Source: Nocardiopsis sp. CNR-923 (lineage in GTDB: Bacteria; Actinomycetota; Actinomycetes; Streptosporangiales; Streptosporangiaceae). Taken from it: 64,000 nt of DNA. A program made the translations under genes and the position numbers. Location: positions 110,805 to 174,804 of the forward strand of contig NZ_MKKC01000120.1 of assembly GCF_001942255.1 (NCBI RefSeq), in the 5' to 3' direction. Each line of letters opens with the position of its first letter. Positions within the stretch are counted from its first letter, which is position 1. Shown piece by piece: positions 54,946 through 63,182 of the stretch. The notes under the pieces were generated by a model. The model had not been told where the DNA came from and ran no database searches. It worked only from the letters and a program-made list of their open reading frames with translations.

Positions 54946-55913
54946 CTCTCCCCCTGGGCGACGGTCATGGTCGCGTTGAAGCAGCCGTCCTCAAGTCGCC
55001 CGCCGAGGGCGACGAACGCGGTCATGGTGAGGGACGCGATCCGGCCCGCGCTCTGCCCCCCGCAGGTCGGGCACATGTCGCAGAACCAGCTGTCGGCGGC
55101 GGCGCAGTCGACCACGGGCACCACCGTGGTGTCGCGCGTACAGTCGTTGCGCAACCGCAGTGTGGCGCCGGTCGACAGGAGCGGCAGGGGGGTGCAGGGC
55201 GTCCGCCGGTCGCACCCGTCGTGGTGCCCCACCGGGTCGATCGCCGGATAGGCGGCGGCGTTGGCCAGGGCGCGGGGGTCCAGGTGGGTGGAACGGCCGA
55301 GGACAGGGTCGTACCAGGTGGCGATCCCGCCGACGGTGTCGGTGTACCCGCGCGTGGGCGGACGGTGCGGTGTCGCCTGGAGCGGGTACGGCGGCTGCGT
55401 CGTGACGGGTCGCGTCACCCGGATCGCGCCGTCGCGCCACACGCCGACGGCGTCGAAGACGTGGCCGGGCTCCGTGCGGGGATGGCGGACGCCGATCCGC
55501 CCGGAGGCGCGGTAGGGGATGACGACCGGCACGCGCGGGCGCCCGTGGCCCGGATCGATCTCCAGTTCGTCGCCGTCGCACGCCACGATGACGCCGGTCG
55601 CGCGGGCGGCCTGGGCCCAGACCCGTTCGGCGACCAGGCGACCGTCGTGGGAGCACACGACGACCGCGTCGTCGCCGGGGCTCAGGTCAGCGGGCCCGGC
55701 CTCGTCCCCCCTCCAGAACGTGGTCACGCGCTCGAAGAGGAAACGCTCCTCGCCGCGGGTCGTGGCCAGGCAGAGCATGTACGAGGTCGCGTCGACGACC
55801 ACGCCCCGCGCCACGCGGTCGCCGAGCGCAAGCGGCTCGGGCACGGTGTCGGGGCCCAGGACCGCCGCGGTGAAACGTCTGCGGTCACGCCCCCTTCCAG
55901 TCATCACTGACAT
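54942..55913 (-). CDS. Unknown Cys-rich protein paired with MauE-like gene
   Basis: 323 residues, not recognised. The first half is beta-rich (LALGDRVARGVVVDATSYML; VVVCSHDGRLVAERVWAQAA). The second half contains GGIATWYDPVLGRSTHLDPR and LLSTGATLRLRNDCTRDTTV, whose order recalls the double-psi beta-barrel of RlpA/expansin-like proteins, plus eight or so Cys in CDRRTPC and CDMCPTC pairs. No signal peptide is visible, which conflicts with disulfides. Translationally coupled to the MauE-like gene (ATGA overlap). Confidence 0.55.
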   Translation of the reverse strand: MSVMTGRGRDRRRFTAAVLGPDTVPEPLALGDRVARGVVVDATSYMLCLATTRGEERFLFERVTTFWRGDEAGPADLSPGDDAVVVCSHDGRLVAERVWAQAARATGVIVACDGDELEIDPGHGRPRVPVVIPYRASGRIGVRHPRTEPGHVFDAVGVWRDGAIRVTRPVTTQPPYPLQATPHRPPTRGYTDTVGGIATWYDPVLGRSTHLDPRALANAAAYPAIDPVGHHDGCDRRTPCTPLPLLSTGATLRLRNDCTRDTTVVPVVDCAAADSWFCDMCPTCGGQSAGRIASLTMTAFVALGGRLEDGCFNATMTVAQGER

Positions 55914-56146
55914 GTCGTCCGCGCCCCCTTGTCACCCGACTCGTCACTCAGTGCCCATTGTCCTGCTCACCGTCCCGTCCGGGCGTTCACACGCCGGAGG
56001 GCACCGGGTCGTGCCGCTGCCATGTCCGGGACATTGCCCCGGCGACGGCCCGGAACGCCAGTCGCCCCATACGCGCGGTTTGTAGGCGCGTGGGACGTAA
56101 GTTCCTGAATGTTGGCATTCGCTGTGTGAGAGTGAGAGGAAGAAAA

Positions 56147-56173
56147 GTGACTGAGCTCGTCGAGCGCGCCTGA
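56147..56173 (+). CDS. 8-codon leader peptide ORF before the sigma gene
   Basis: GTG at 56147 with a good AGAGGAAG ribosome site encodes TELVERA after the start and stops at TGA 56173, 15 bases before the sigma-factor start and in the same frame. It could couple or limit translation of the sigma gene, or mark where that gene once began. Confidence 0.35.
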   Translation: MTELVERA

Positions 56174-56188
56174 AAGTCGGTGGTCGGT

Positions 56189-56707
56189 GTGGAGGGAACG
56201 ACCCAGACGCCCCGGTACAACGAGTTCAGCCGCTACGTGGAGGAGCGCGGTCCGGCGCTGCTGCGAATGGCGCGGTCACTGACCAACAGCCACGCCGACG
56301 CCGAGGACCTGTTGCAGGCGGCACTGGTCAAGACCTTCCTCGCCTGGGACCGCATCGCCAACCCGAGGGCCCGCGACGGATACGTGCGCAGGGCGATGGT
56401 CAACACGCAGATCTCCGAGTGGCGCCGCAGCCACCTGGACGTCTACCCCACCGACGACATCCCCGAGCAGCGCGTCGACGACCCGACCTGGCGCAGTGAC
56501 CTCGCCGACGTCGTGGAGCGGGCGATCGAGAAGCTGCCCGACCGGCAACGCACGACGGTGGTGCTCCGGTACTACGACGATCTCACCGAGGCGCAGATCG
56601 CCGAGCGGATGGGCGTGACGTTGGGCACGGTCAAGAGCACACTGTCCCGGGCCGTGGAGAAGCTGAGGCGCGACGCCGACCTGATCATCGAGCGCACGAT
56701 CGGCTGA
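56189..56707 (+). CDS. ECF sigma factor, SigE/SigM-like family
   Basis: 172 residues. Region 2: ALLRMARSLTNSHADAEDLL and QAALVKTFLAWDRI; region 4: PDRQRTTVVLRYYDDLTEAQ and IAERMGVTLGTVKSTLSRAV. This belongs to the actinomycete SigE family of short ECF factors that often lack an adjacent anti-sigma gene, as here. GTG 56189 is chosen; GTG 56180 is in frame. An 8-codon ORF precedes it. The nearby MauE pair is divergent. Confidence 0.85.
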   Translation: MEGTTQTPRYNEFSRYVEERGPALLRMARSLTNSHADAEDLLQAALVKTFLAWDRIANPRARDGYVRRAMVNTQISEWRRSHLDVYPTDDIPEQRVDDPTWRSDLADVVERAIEKLPDRQRTTVVLRYYDDLTEAQIAERMGVTLGTVKSTLSRAVEKLRRDADLIIERTIG

Positions 56708-56769
56708 CGGCCCGGAGCCGGTTCGTTTTGCGCAACTCCCCATGGGGTCTGTACCCTTGTCACAGCACA

Positions 56770-56858
56770 GGAGGATTCGCCTAGTCAGGTCTATGGCGCC
56801 GCACTGCTAATGCGGTTAGGTGGCAACGCCTTCCGGGGTTCAAATCCCCGATCCTCCG
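56770..56858 (+). tRNA. tRNA-Ser(GCU)
   Basis: The acceptor stem GGAGGAT/ATCCTCC closes the gene, followed by discriminator G. The anticodon loop CTGCTAA gives GCU. The long variable arm (TTAGGTGGCAACGCCTTC) is typical of tRNA-Ser, and the T arm CGGGGTTCAAATCCCCG is perfect. CCA is not encoded. A terminator hairpin follows. Its 3' half is a likely integration site for the element to the right. Confidence 0.95.
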
Positions 56859-56865
56859 CGCTCCG

Positions 56866-56908
56866 GCCTGGGGCTTCTCGCATCGCGGAAGCGAGAGAAG
56901 CCCCAGGC
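56866..56908 (+). terminator. Terminator of tRNA-Ser
   Basis: GCCTGGGGCTTCTCGC pairs with GCGAGAGAAGCCCCAGGC (two extra bases on the right arm) around ATCGCGGA. The rest of 56909-57167 holds nothing recognisable. Confidence 0.75.
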
Positions 56909-57167
56909 CTTCTCATGTTCAGGGGTCGCCTCGGGGCCAGCAGGCACCAAATCCGTGCCTGCCGAGCCGCCGTCGCAGGCGCTACGCCGCCAGAGTGCAG
57001 GCAGCACCCCGGCCGCCGTCGACACAGGTCCGAACCCGGCCCCTCAGCCTCGGCGCCGCGAAGGACACCCTCTTCCGAGAGCCCCTACGCACCCCGACGG
57101 GTGTGACCAAGCCGCCAGACGAGACCCGAGTCGATGACTCTGAGTAGTCAGTTATCGCCGCGTCGAG

Positions 57168-57791
57168 TTACCCCGATTCGGACCGCCCTCTCCGCTCCAG
57201 GCGCTCACGGCGAGCCACGATCGCGTCGATCGTCTCGCGTTCCTGCGTGCCGTACCGAGCATCGATCATCGCGGCCAGGACATCCCTACCCGTCGCCTCT
57301 GGCTGCTCAACAAGGGCGCGAACCGCCACCTCGATGTCCTGCGAGTAGTTCCTCCTGATCATCGACTTCACATGGGCGAGCCGCTCCGCGTACGCGTCTT
57401 CGCTCTCGCCCCAGCGTTTGGCGACCGGATACCGGGCCTCGTGCGCGTCTTTCTCCGCCTGGGCGGACGCCACCCTTTCCGCTTCTACTGGAGCGTGCTC
57501 GGCCTTCATACGCTCACATTCCGAGCACCATGATTCAGGACGCCCAGCGGTCGAGGCGCTACCATTCCACGTCACACCGTCGGCGAAAACATCGTGATCC
57601 ACGCAGTGCAGGATCACATCCGCCCGACCGCCATCCACCTTGGACGGCAGGTCGACATCGAGATACGGTGACACACGCGGATCATGGAGGGGGATTTTAC
57701 CAAAAGAGAAATCCACCCTCCTGACCACCACACTCGGAGCGCCATGGCGCCAATCACCGAGCGGAACACGATGTTGCTTGAATTTCGCCAC
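57168..57791 (-). CDS. Accessory hypothetical protein (207 aa)
   Basis: Not recognised. The first 60 residues are beta-type (APSVVVRRVDFSFGKIPLHD; SPYLDVDLPSKVDGGRADVI). A single CxxC pair in SWCSECERMKAEHA may bind metal. The last 100 residues are charged helices (HEARYPVAKRWGESEDAYAE; AMIDARYGTQERETIDAIVA). The GTG start at 57791 is tentative because the ribosome site is too close. Lower GC and isolation next to a tRNA suggest horizontally acquired DNA. Confidence 0.5.
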   Translation of the reverse strand: MAKFKQHRVPLGDWRHGAPSVVVRRVDFSFGKIPLHDPRVSPYLDVDLPSKVDGGRADVILHCVDHDVFADGVTWNGSASTAGRPESWCSECERMKAEHAPVEAERVASAQAEKDAHEARYPVAKRWGESEDAYAERLAHVKSMIRRNYSQDIEVAVRALVEQPEATGRDVLAAMIDARYGTQERETIDAIVARRERLERRGRSESG

Positions 57792-58335
57792 TCCGCCATC
57801 ACCTCGACGTCAACTTGGGAGCCGCCCGTGGAAGCGGCGGAAGGAACTCCGCCGAAGCAGCTCTGATCGGTCCACCCATCCTTCCAGAAGCCCCAGACAG
57901 GCAACCGGTTCAACCACGCGTGGACCCCGCCAGCACCACCTGCGCACGGGGCTCGCGCCGACCGACAGGTGGCCTTCGGCCCAGGCCAGCATGCGCGTGC
58001 GACGCGGACCGACCCCAGCCCAGGACCCCGCCACCCCGCAGAGATCCCATGTGATTTACATCCCCGAAAGACAGCGAACCCGAGGACACCATGACCAGAA
58101 AAGCAAAACCGCTTCCTTTCAGCCTCCCATCCGGAAAGGCATTCCCCTGAGGCCGGAGCAGAAGAGGCGACCCAATACCGACAACACAGACCATACGGAC
58201 AAGAACGCCAATTCATCACATAGTTACATAAATTAGAAGCCGGGGATTCCGAACGAGAATCTTGGGGAACATCTGCAAACGTCCCCCCCCAATCCCCACC
58301 CAGGAGGTTGACATCAACGGCCACATCAGTCAGTT
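57792..58335. other. Gene-free accessory DNA
   Basis: 544 bases with lower GC than the chromosome average and no frame I can support on either strand. An AGGAGG at about 58301 lies before the integrase remnant, but no matching start codon is in the integrase frame. It probably includes att or excision sequence that I cannot delimit. Confidence 0.35.
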
Positions 58336-59082
58336 GTGTTGGTGCCGCAACCCCGAGACGAAGCGACCGTACCCCAAAAGGCATGCCCCAAGCTCAAGAA
58401 GCCAGGGCATGCGAAATGGTACGCGCGCTTCGATGTTCCCACCGCAGACGGAAAGCGACGACAGGTGAGGATCGAACCGTTCCGCACACGCGCGGAAGCC
58501 CAGGAGACCCTCCGCCACGAAATCTCCCGCATCAGCTACGGCGGCGTCCCCTCCGCGCACAAGATCACGGTGGAGTAGCACTTCAACGACTGGCTCGCCC
58601 GGCAGCGTCCGCGGCTCGCCGTGTCGACGTTCGCTGACTACGAGCGTGTCATCCGCAACATCGTCCAACCGACGTTGGGCCAGGTGAAGCTCGTCAGGCT
58701 GACGACCCACCACCTGCGCTGCCTGTACGCGGCACTCGGTGCGGACGGCATCGAGTCCAACTCCTCGGTCGCCCTCATGGCGGAGCGCCTGGCTCCGTCG
58801 AAGACGGGCCCCGATGCGCCAAAGCGCAAAGGGACATGGAAGTACCCGCTGAGCGCGAAGCGCATCAGGAAAGTGCATTCCATCATCAGCTCCGGACTCA
58901 CACACGCATGCAAGACCGGGCTGATAGCCCACAACCCGGCCTGGAACGCCGGCCTGCCGAAGGTGGTCGAGGAGCCGGCACTCGTGTGGACCGAGCCCAG
59001 GGTCACCCACTGGCGCGAGACTGGAAGGAAACCGGCCACCGTCATGGTGTGGACCCCCGAGCAATGCGGCCAGTTCCCTCTC
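58336..59082 (+). pseudogene. Tyrosine-integrase remnant (internal stop, cut by IS element)
   Basis: N-terminal AP2-like arm-binding region (KKPGHAKWYARFDVPTADGK; TRAEAQETLRHEISRISYGG) and core-binding domain (STFADYERVIRNIVQPTLGQ; KRIRKVHSIISSGLTHACKT; VMVWTPEQCGQF). A TAG at 58576-58578 interrupts the frame where Trp is expected (TVE-stop-HFNDWLARQ). The catalytic domain with R-HxR-Y should follow but is replaced by the IS at 59083, and no continuation is seen beyond 60579. The element is therefore no longer mobile on its own. Confidence 0.75.
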
Positions 59083-59152
59083 TGTCAGGTTGGGATGAAA
59101 CATCCCCTCATGTCTGGTCAGACACGCAGAGACCACCAGGAGCATCACCCAC

Positions 59153-59530
59153 ATGACCAGCAAAAGCACCGACCCGGCGGCCAGACCCAAACGCCGAACC
59201 TTCCCCGCCGACTACAAGCTGCGCACCGTCGCCGAGTACGACGCCTGCACCACCGGCACCGAGCGCGGAGCCCTCCTGCGCCGCGAACGCCTCTACCACT
59301 CCCACATCGCCGAGTGGCGCACCGCCCGCGACTCCGGAGCACTCAAAGCGCTGACCGACCGCCGCACCTCGGCCGCGCGTACCAAGAAGCATCCCGCCCA
59401 AGCGGAAGCCGAGCGGCTGCGCGCCAGGATCGAGCGACTGGAGAAGGAGCTGGCCGAACGCGACCACGCCCTGGAGGTGATGGGAAAAGCCTCCGCGCTC
59501 TTGCAGGCACTCTCCAAGAGCGCGGACTGA
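59153..59530 (+). CDS. IS3-type transposase OrfA
   Basis: 125 residues. Helix-turn-helix domain for end binding (RRTFPADYKLRTVAEYDACT; ERGALLRRERLYHSHIAEWR) and a C-terminal leucine-zipper helix (EAERLRARIERLEKELAERD). OrfB continues in the -1 frame from the OrfA stop, the usual IS3 arrangement for programmed frameshifting, though no clear slippery A-run is seen. Confidence 0.8.
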   Translation: MTSKSTDPAARPKRRTFPADYKLRTVAEYDACTTGTERGALLRRERLYHSHIAEWRTARDSGALKALTDRRTSAARTKKHPAQAEAERLRARIERLEKELAERDHALEVMGKASALLQALSKSAD

Positions 59531-60551
59531 ACAAGCAGGTCGAGCCCGTCCTGCACCAGACGGTCCAGGACCTACGCCCCCACCTGGGAGTGGTCCAAGC
59601 CTGCCGGCTGACCGCACGCTCCCGCGCCACCCACCATCGCCGTCTCAACCCGCCCGAGCCCAAGGAACCGGCCCCGCGCAGGCCACCGCCAGGCACTGTC
59701 CCACACCGAGCGCGCCGCCGTCCTGGCGCTGATGAACAGCCCCGACTACGCCGAACTCCCACCCGCCCAGATCTGCCCGGGAGCTGGACCAGGGCCGCTA
59801 CCACTGCTCGGTGGCCACGATGTACCGGATCCTGCGCTCCCGCGACCAGGTGGGGGAGCGCCGCCGCACGGCCACCCACCCGCCCAAGACGGTGCCCGAG
59901 CTGCGGGCCGACGGACCCGGACAGGTGTTCACCTGGGACATCACCCGACTCAAGGGGCCCAGACGGGGTGAGTACTTCCACGCCTACGTCGTCATCGACA
60001 TCTACTCGCGCTACGTGGCCGCGTTCACCGTGGAGCGGGCCGAGTCGGGCCAGCGGGCGGCGGAGCTGATCGCGCACCTGGCCGTCGCCCACGGCGTGCC
60101 GCCCGGTGTGGTGCACGCCGACCGGGGCGCGGCGATGACCTCCAAGGAGGTGTCCCAGCTACTGTTGGACCTGGGCATCGAGCGGTCGCACTCGCGGCCC
60201 AAGAACTCCAACGACAACCCTTACTCCGAGGCCCAGGTCAAGACGGTCAAGTACGTGTCGGACTACCCGGAGGAGTTCGTCTCGCTGGCCCACGCGCGCG
60301 AGTGGCTGGACGGTTTCATGGCCTACTACAACCACGAGCACCGGCATTCAGGGATTGGCTATCACACCCCGGCCTCGGTGCACTTCGGCACCGCCGCGCA
60401 GGTGCGCGAGCAGCGGGCCGTCACGCTGGCCAAGGCCTATTCCGCCCGCCCGGAGCGGTTCTCGCGCATGCCCCGCCCACCCGAGATCCCGCAGACGGTG
60501 TGGATCAACGACCCGGCCCGTCGCCGGGACAGCCCATCACAGACTGTTTGA
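59528..60551 (+). pseudogene. IS3-type transposase OrfB (two frame breaks)
   Basis: Retroviral-type integrase domain: TWDITRLKGPRRGEYFHAYV, VVHADRGAAMTSKEVSQLLL and NSNDNPYSEAQVKTVKYVSD supply the D, D and E. The N-terminal third runs through three frames: NKQVEPVLHQTVQDLRPHLG, then HTERAAVLALMNSPDYAELP to PPAQI, then ELDQGRYHCSVATMYRILRS. Breaks are near 59695 and 59785; each would need two bases added (or one removed), unlike the single losses elsewhere. The copy may be dead, or the sequence faulty here. Confidence 0.65.
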
Positions 60552-60579
60552 CCAGGCCACCGTCTCATTTGACTTGACA

Positions 60580-60700
60580 TCTTCCGCCCGAGCCACTGAG
60601 GGCGTTCTGCCACCTGCATCAGAACCGCGTCGGGAAGTTCACCCAAGACGTCGTCGTCCCAGACGCTGCCCCCATCGAGGTGGAAGCGCTCCCCGTTCAT
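60580..60700 (-). pseudogene. 5' fragment of an unknown gene cut by the IS
   Basis: Reads MNGERFHLDGGSVWDDDVLG, then ELPDAVLMQVAERPQWLGR up to the IS end. In-frame sequence before the Met (LTPSEAHLLATELT) suggests the protein began further upstream. The remainder is missing on the other side of the IS. Family unknown. Confidence 0.35.
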
Positions 60701-60738
60701 CGTGAGCTCCGTGGCCAGCAGGTGCGCTTCCGAAGGGG

Positions 60739-60968
60739 TCAGGGGTCACCGCGGAATCTCTTGTTGAAGAGCGGTACCCACGAGTGGACCGGCTGCATGG
60801 CCGCAGCGATCACCTTGCGGATCTTCTCCCTGGTCGCTGCACCCACCGCGGAGATGTCCGCCTCGCCTCGCCGCCAGGTCGCAGGGAGATGCCGGCTCGG
60901 CGGGCCGCCGCGGCCTGGCTCAGGTTCAGCGCTTCCCGTGCTGCCCTGATGTCCTCCGACTCCGACAC
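60739..60968 (-). CDS. Small XRE-type HTH protein (frame break)
   Basis: About 76 residues. GTG 60968 starts SESEDIRAAREALNLSQAAA and ARRAGIS; after one added base near 60884 it continues LATWRRGEADISAVGAATRE, KIRKVIAAAMQPVHSWVPLF to TGA 60739. The HTH pattern (LSQAAAARRAGIS-x-ATWRRGE) is clear. It stands immediately upstream of the IS-truncated fragment on the same strand, so the two were probably an operon of the integrated element. Confidence 0.5.
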
Positions 60969-60980
60969 GATGCCTCGCTT

Positions 60981-61002
60981 GTGAGTGCTCAGTGAGTGCT
61001 CA
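60981..61002. repeat. Tandem 11-bp repeat in HTH promoter
   Basis: GTGAGTGCTCA occurs twice head to tail, followed by the related GTGTATGTGAG. It lies 13 bases upstream of the small HTH gene, as an operator array would. Confidence 0.5.
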
Positions 61003-61084
61003 GTGTATGTGAGTTCGTGGGATGGTGGGCCGTGGAGGTTCTGGCTTTCGGGCTCTGGTGTCGTGCGGGGCGTACAGCTACACT

Positions 61085-61111
61085 TGAATCATATTGACGG
61101 ACACTGATTCA
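61085..61111. promoter_or_regulatory. Operator-like inverted repeat before the XRE/ImmA/PIN operon
   Basis: TGAATCA (61085-61091) and TGATTCA (61105-61111) form an exact 7-bp inverted repeat 20 bases upstream of the XRE start. It is AT-rich relative to its surroundings and overlaps the likely promoter (TTGACG inside the spacer). Confidence 0.5.
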
Positions 61112-61130
61112 GTCTGGTGGGGTGGTGACG

Positions 61131-61469
61131 ATGGCAATGGCGGATGTCGGCGCACGGATCGAGCGCGCCCGCGTGGCAGCGGGTCTGAGTCAGCGCTCCC
61201 TCGCTAACGCCACGGGTATCTCGCAGTCCACCCTGTCGCGGATCATCTCCGGAGACCGGGTGGCGAAGATGCCGGAGCTCGTGGCGATCGCGTGGGAGAC
61301 CGGGCACACACTCGTCCAACTCACCGGAACCGGTGCGGTGTCCGAGCGCGTGCAGTGCGCGGCCCGGGCCACCAACCGCGCGGACATGGGCGGCATGCGC
61401 CAGACGCTGCTGGACTTCCTGGAACTGGACGCCTACCTGGATGACCAGGCCATCCCCGCCACAATCTGA
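61131..61469 (+). CDS. XRE-family regulator/antitoxin
   Basis: 112 residues. The HTH is at residues 5-60 (GARIERARVAAGLSQRSLAN; TGISQSTLSRIISGDRVAKM). A short helical C-terminus (MRQTLLDFLELDAYLDDQAI) could contact the metallopeptidase. ATG 61131 chosen. First of three same-strand genes: XRE, ImmA/IrrE peptidase 17 bases later, and PIN-like gene overlapping by ATGA. Expected to repress through 61085-61111 and to be the peptidase substrate. Confidence 0.8.
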   Translation: MAMADVGARIERARVAAGLSQRSLANATGISQSTLSRIISGDRVAKMPELVAIAWETGHTLVQLTGTGAVSERVQCAARATNRADMGGMRQTLLDFLELDAYLDDQAIPATI

Positions 61470-61486
61470 AACGGTGCTGGAGAACT

Positions 61487-62356
61487 GTGAGCGCTGAAGC
61501 CGAAGGCCGCGCCGCCGCCGAACGGTTCCGAGAGGAACAGCACCTGGGCGTGCAGCCGCTGGGTGACCTCGTGGCCATCATCGAGCAGGCCACGGGGATC
61601 GACGTGGCCGTGCTCGACGCCGACCGGGACGAACACGGTCTGACGATGCGGGACCCGCAACGCGACGCCGTGTTCATCGGCGTCGCGCGCACCCGCCACC
61701 CGATGCGGCAGCGCAGCACGCTCGCCCATGAACTCGGCCACGTCCTGTTCGGTGACGTGACAGGCGGTGCGGCGGGCACCTGGAGCGACCGATCCCCTGA
61801 GGAGATCCGAGCTGACGCCTTCGCCCGGCACCTGCTCATCCCGGCCGAGGGTCTGCGTGCATTCCTCGGGGAGCAGCGAGGGCTGCTGACCCAGTCCGTG
61901 CTCTCCGACGTCGTGCAGCGCTTCCTGGTCTCACCGGCGATCGCCACGATCGCGCTGGGCCAGGCGGGGTACATCGACGCCACCAAACAGGAGTGGATGG
62001 CACTCACCGCGCCGCGGTTGGCCACCCGGTTCGGGTGGAGCGACCAGTACCGCGCCTTGCAGGACGAATCCGATCAGCGCAGGGCACCGCAACGGCTCCT
62101 CGCCCGAGCCATCAGCGCCTACGCCGAAGGCGTGCTGTCCGTGCAGGCCATCGCCACCCTGCGCGGCATCACTCGCCAGGAGGCCGAAGCGGAACTGCGG
62201 GAAGCGGGTGTGGTGCCGGCCGAACGACCGGTGGCGTGGACCGATTCGACCGAGCTGCCGGAGCCGGACGTGGACCTCGCGGCTTTGGACGAGGCCCTCG
62301 ACGAGCCCGATCACGACACGGACTCTCCTGACGTGACAACGCGAGGGAACGGATGA
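61487..62356 (+). CDS. ImmA/IrrE-family metallopeptidase
   Basis: 289 residues. Zinc motif HELGH in MRQRSTLAHELGHVLFGDVT; the third ligand is probably within SPEEIRADAFARHLLIPAEG (E-x-x-A-x-x-F-A). The C-terminal half adds a helical domain with an HTH-like element (AYAEGVLSVQAIATLRGITR). Family members cleave a partner XRE repressor in response to a signal. GTG 61487 has GGAG upstream. Its stop overlaps the PIN-like gene start. Confidence 0.87.
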   Translation: MSAEAEGRAAAERFREEQHLGVQPLGDLVAIIEQATGIDVAVLDADRDEHGLTMRDPQRDAVFIGVARTRHPMRQRSTLAHELGHVLFGDVTGGAAGTWSDRSPEEIRADAFARHLLIPAEGLRAFLGEQRGLLTQSVLSDVVQRFLVSPAIATIALGQAGYIDATKQEWMALTAPRLATRFGWSDQYRALQDESDQRRAPQRLLARAISAYAEGVLSVQAIATLRGITRQEAEAELREAGVVPAERPVAWTDSTELPEPDVDLAALDEALDEPDHDTDSPDVTTRGNG

Positions 62357-62967
62357 GCCACAGGCCGATCATCGACGCCGGTCCCGGCCTGAACTTTCTC
62401 TCCATCAATCAGGAACGTCTCCTCATCCGTGTCCTGGGAAAGCTCAGTGCTCCTGAGACCGTACAGAGCGAGGTGTTCAACAAATCCCGACAGGATGAGC
62501 GCTTCCGTGCCGCCGCGCGTATCTGGCGCAAGTTGACACCGAACTGGATGCAGATCCTGTCCGACGACCAGGCCCCCGAACTCGCGGCCGTCGTCCAGCG
62601 CATCACCCATCAACCCATGGCCGAACGGCTCAAGCGCCCCAAAGACTTGGGTGAGACCATGGTCATCGCGCACGCGGTCGTCGCCGCCGAAGCGGGGCGG
62701 ACGGTGACCGTGCTCATCGACGACGGGCAAGGAGCACGGACCGCCACCTCGGAGATCAACCGCCTCGAACGGCTCCGCCGTAGCGGGCGTCCGGTGGGGT
62801 CGATCACCCTGGCCAGCACGCTGACCATCTTGGAACGCGCGGCACAGAAGCAGTTCGTCGCGGGTAAGGCGGACATGCGCCAGCTCTACCGGCGGTTGCG
62901 CGAACTGGATGACGGACTGCCGCCGATCGAGACGACCAGACTGCTGTCGCCCGACCTCTGGCACTGA
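62353..62967 (+). CDS. PIN-like nuclease, third gene of the XRE/ImmA module
   Basis: 204 residues. Acidic residues placed as in PIN domains: D8 in RPIIDAGPGLNFLS, Glu in APETVQSEVFNKS, Glu in RPKDLGETMVIAHAVVAAEA, and Asp in TVTVLIDDGQGARTA. This predicts a metal-dependent RNase toxin or effector. ATG 62353 overlaps the metallopeptidase stop, so the two are co-translated. Family beyond PIN-like not named. Confidence 0.7.
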   Translation: MSHRPIIDAGPGLNFLSINQERLLIRVLGKLSAPETVQSEVFNKSRQDERFRAAARIWRKLTPNWMQILSDDQAPELAAVVQRITHQPMAERLKRPKDLGETMVIAHAVVAAEAGRTVTVLIDDGQGARTATSEINRLERLRRSGRPVGSITLASTLTILERAAQKQFVAGKADMRQLYRRLRELDDGLPPIETTRLLSPDLWH

Positions 62968-63182
62968 ACAACCGAGGCGACCTCGCTGTTCTTGTTCGTG
63001 AAGTGACACCCAGGCCACCCGAGGAAAGTAAGGGCGCCGTACGGCGCTTCGCGAGCCGGACGCCCCTGACCTGCGTTCCGCGTAATTCAGCGGCCTGGAG
63101 CGCGGAATCTGGGCTCTGGCCTGGGAAGACATGGGTGTGACCGCCTGGAGGGCGTTTCTCTAGGCGGTGGCGTTTCCGCTGG

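Larger units (their letters stand above)
59083..60579 (+). mobile_element. IS3-type insertion sequence
   Basis: About 1.5 kb. The ends start TGTCAGGTTGGGATGAAACA on the left and, on the complementary strand, TGTCAAGTCAAATGAGACGG on the right. They share TGTCA-GT and, further in, CTGGTCA-ACA, so they are imperfect inverted repeats. It contains OrfA and OrfB. A target duplication is not clear (TC/TC at most). It interrupts the integrase remnant, and its right flank truncates another gene. Confidence 0.7.

Noticed and set aside
56859..58335. Second copy of the tRNA-Ser 3' end as attR
   Set aside because: I looked for the CGGGGTTCAAATCCCCG-ATCCTCC sequence elsewhere in the window and saw none; the right boundary must be outside.
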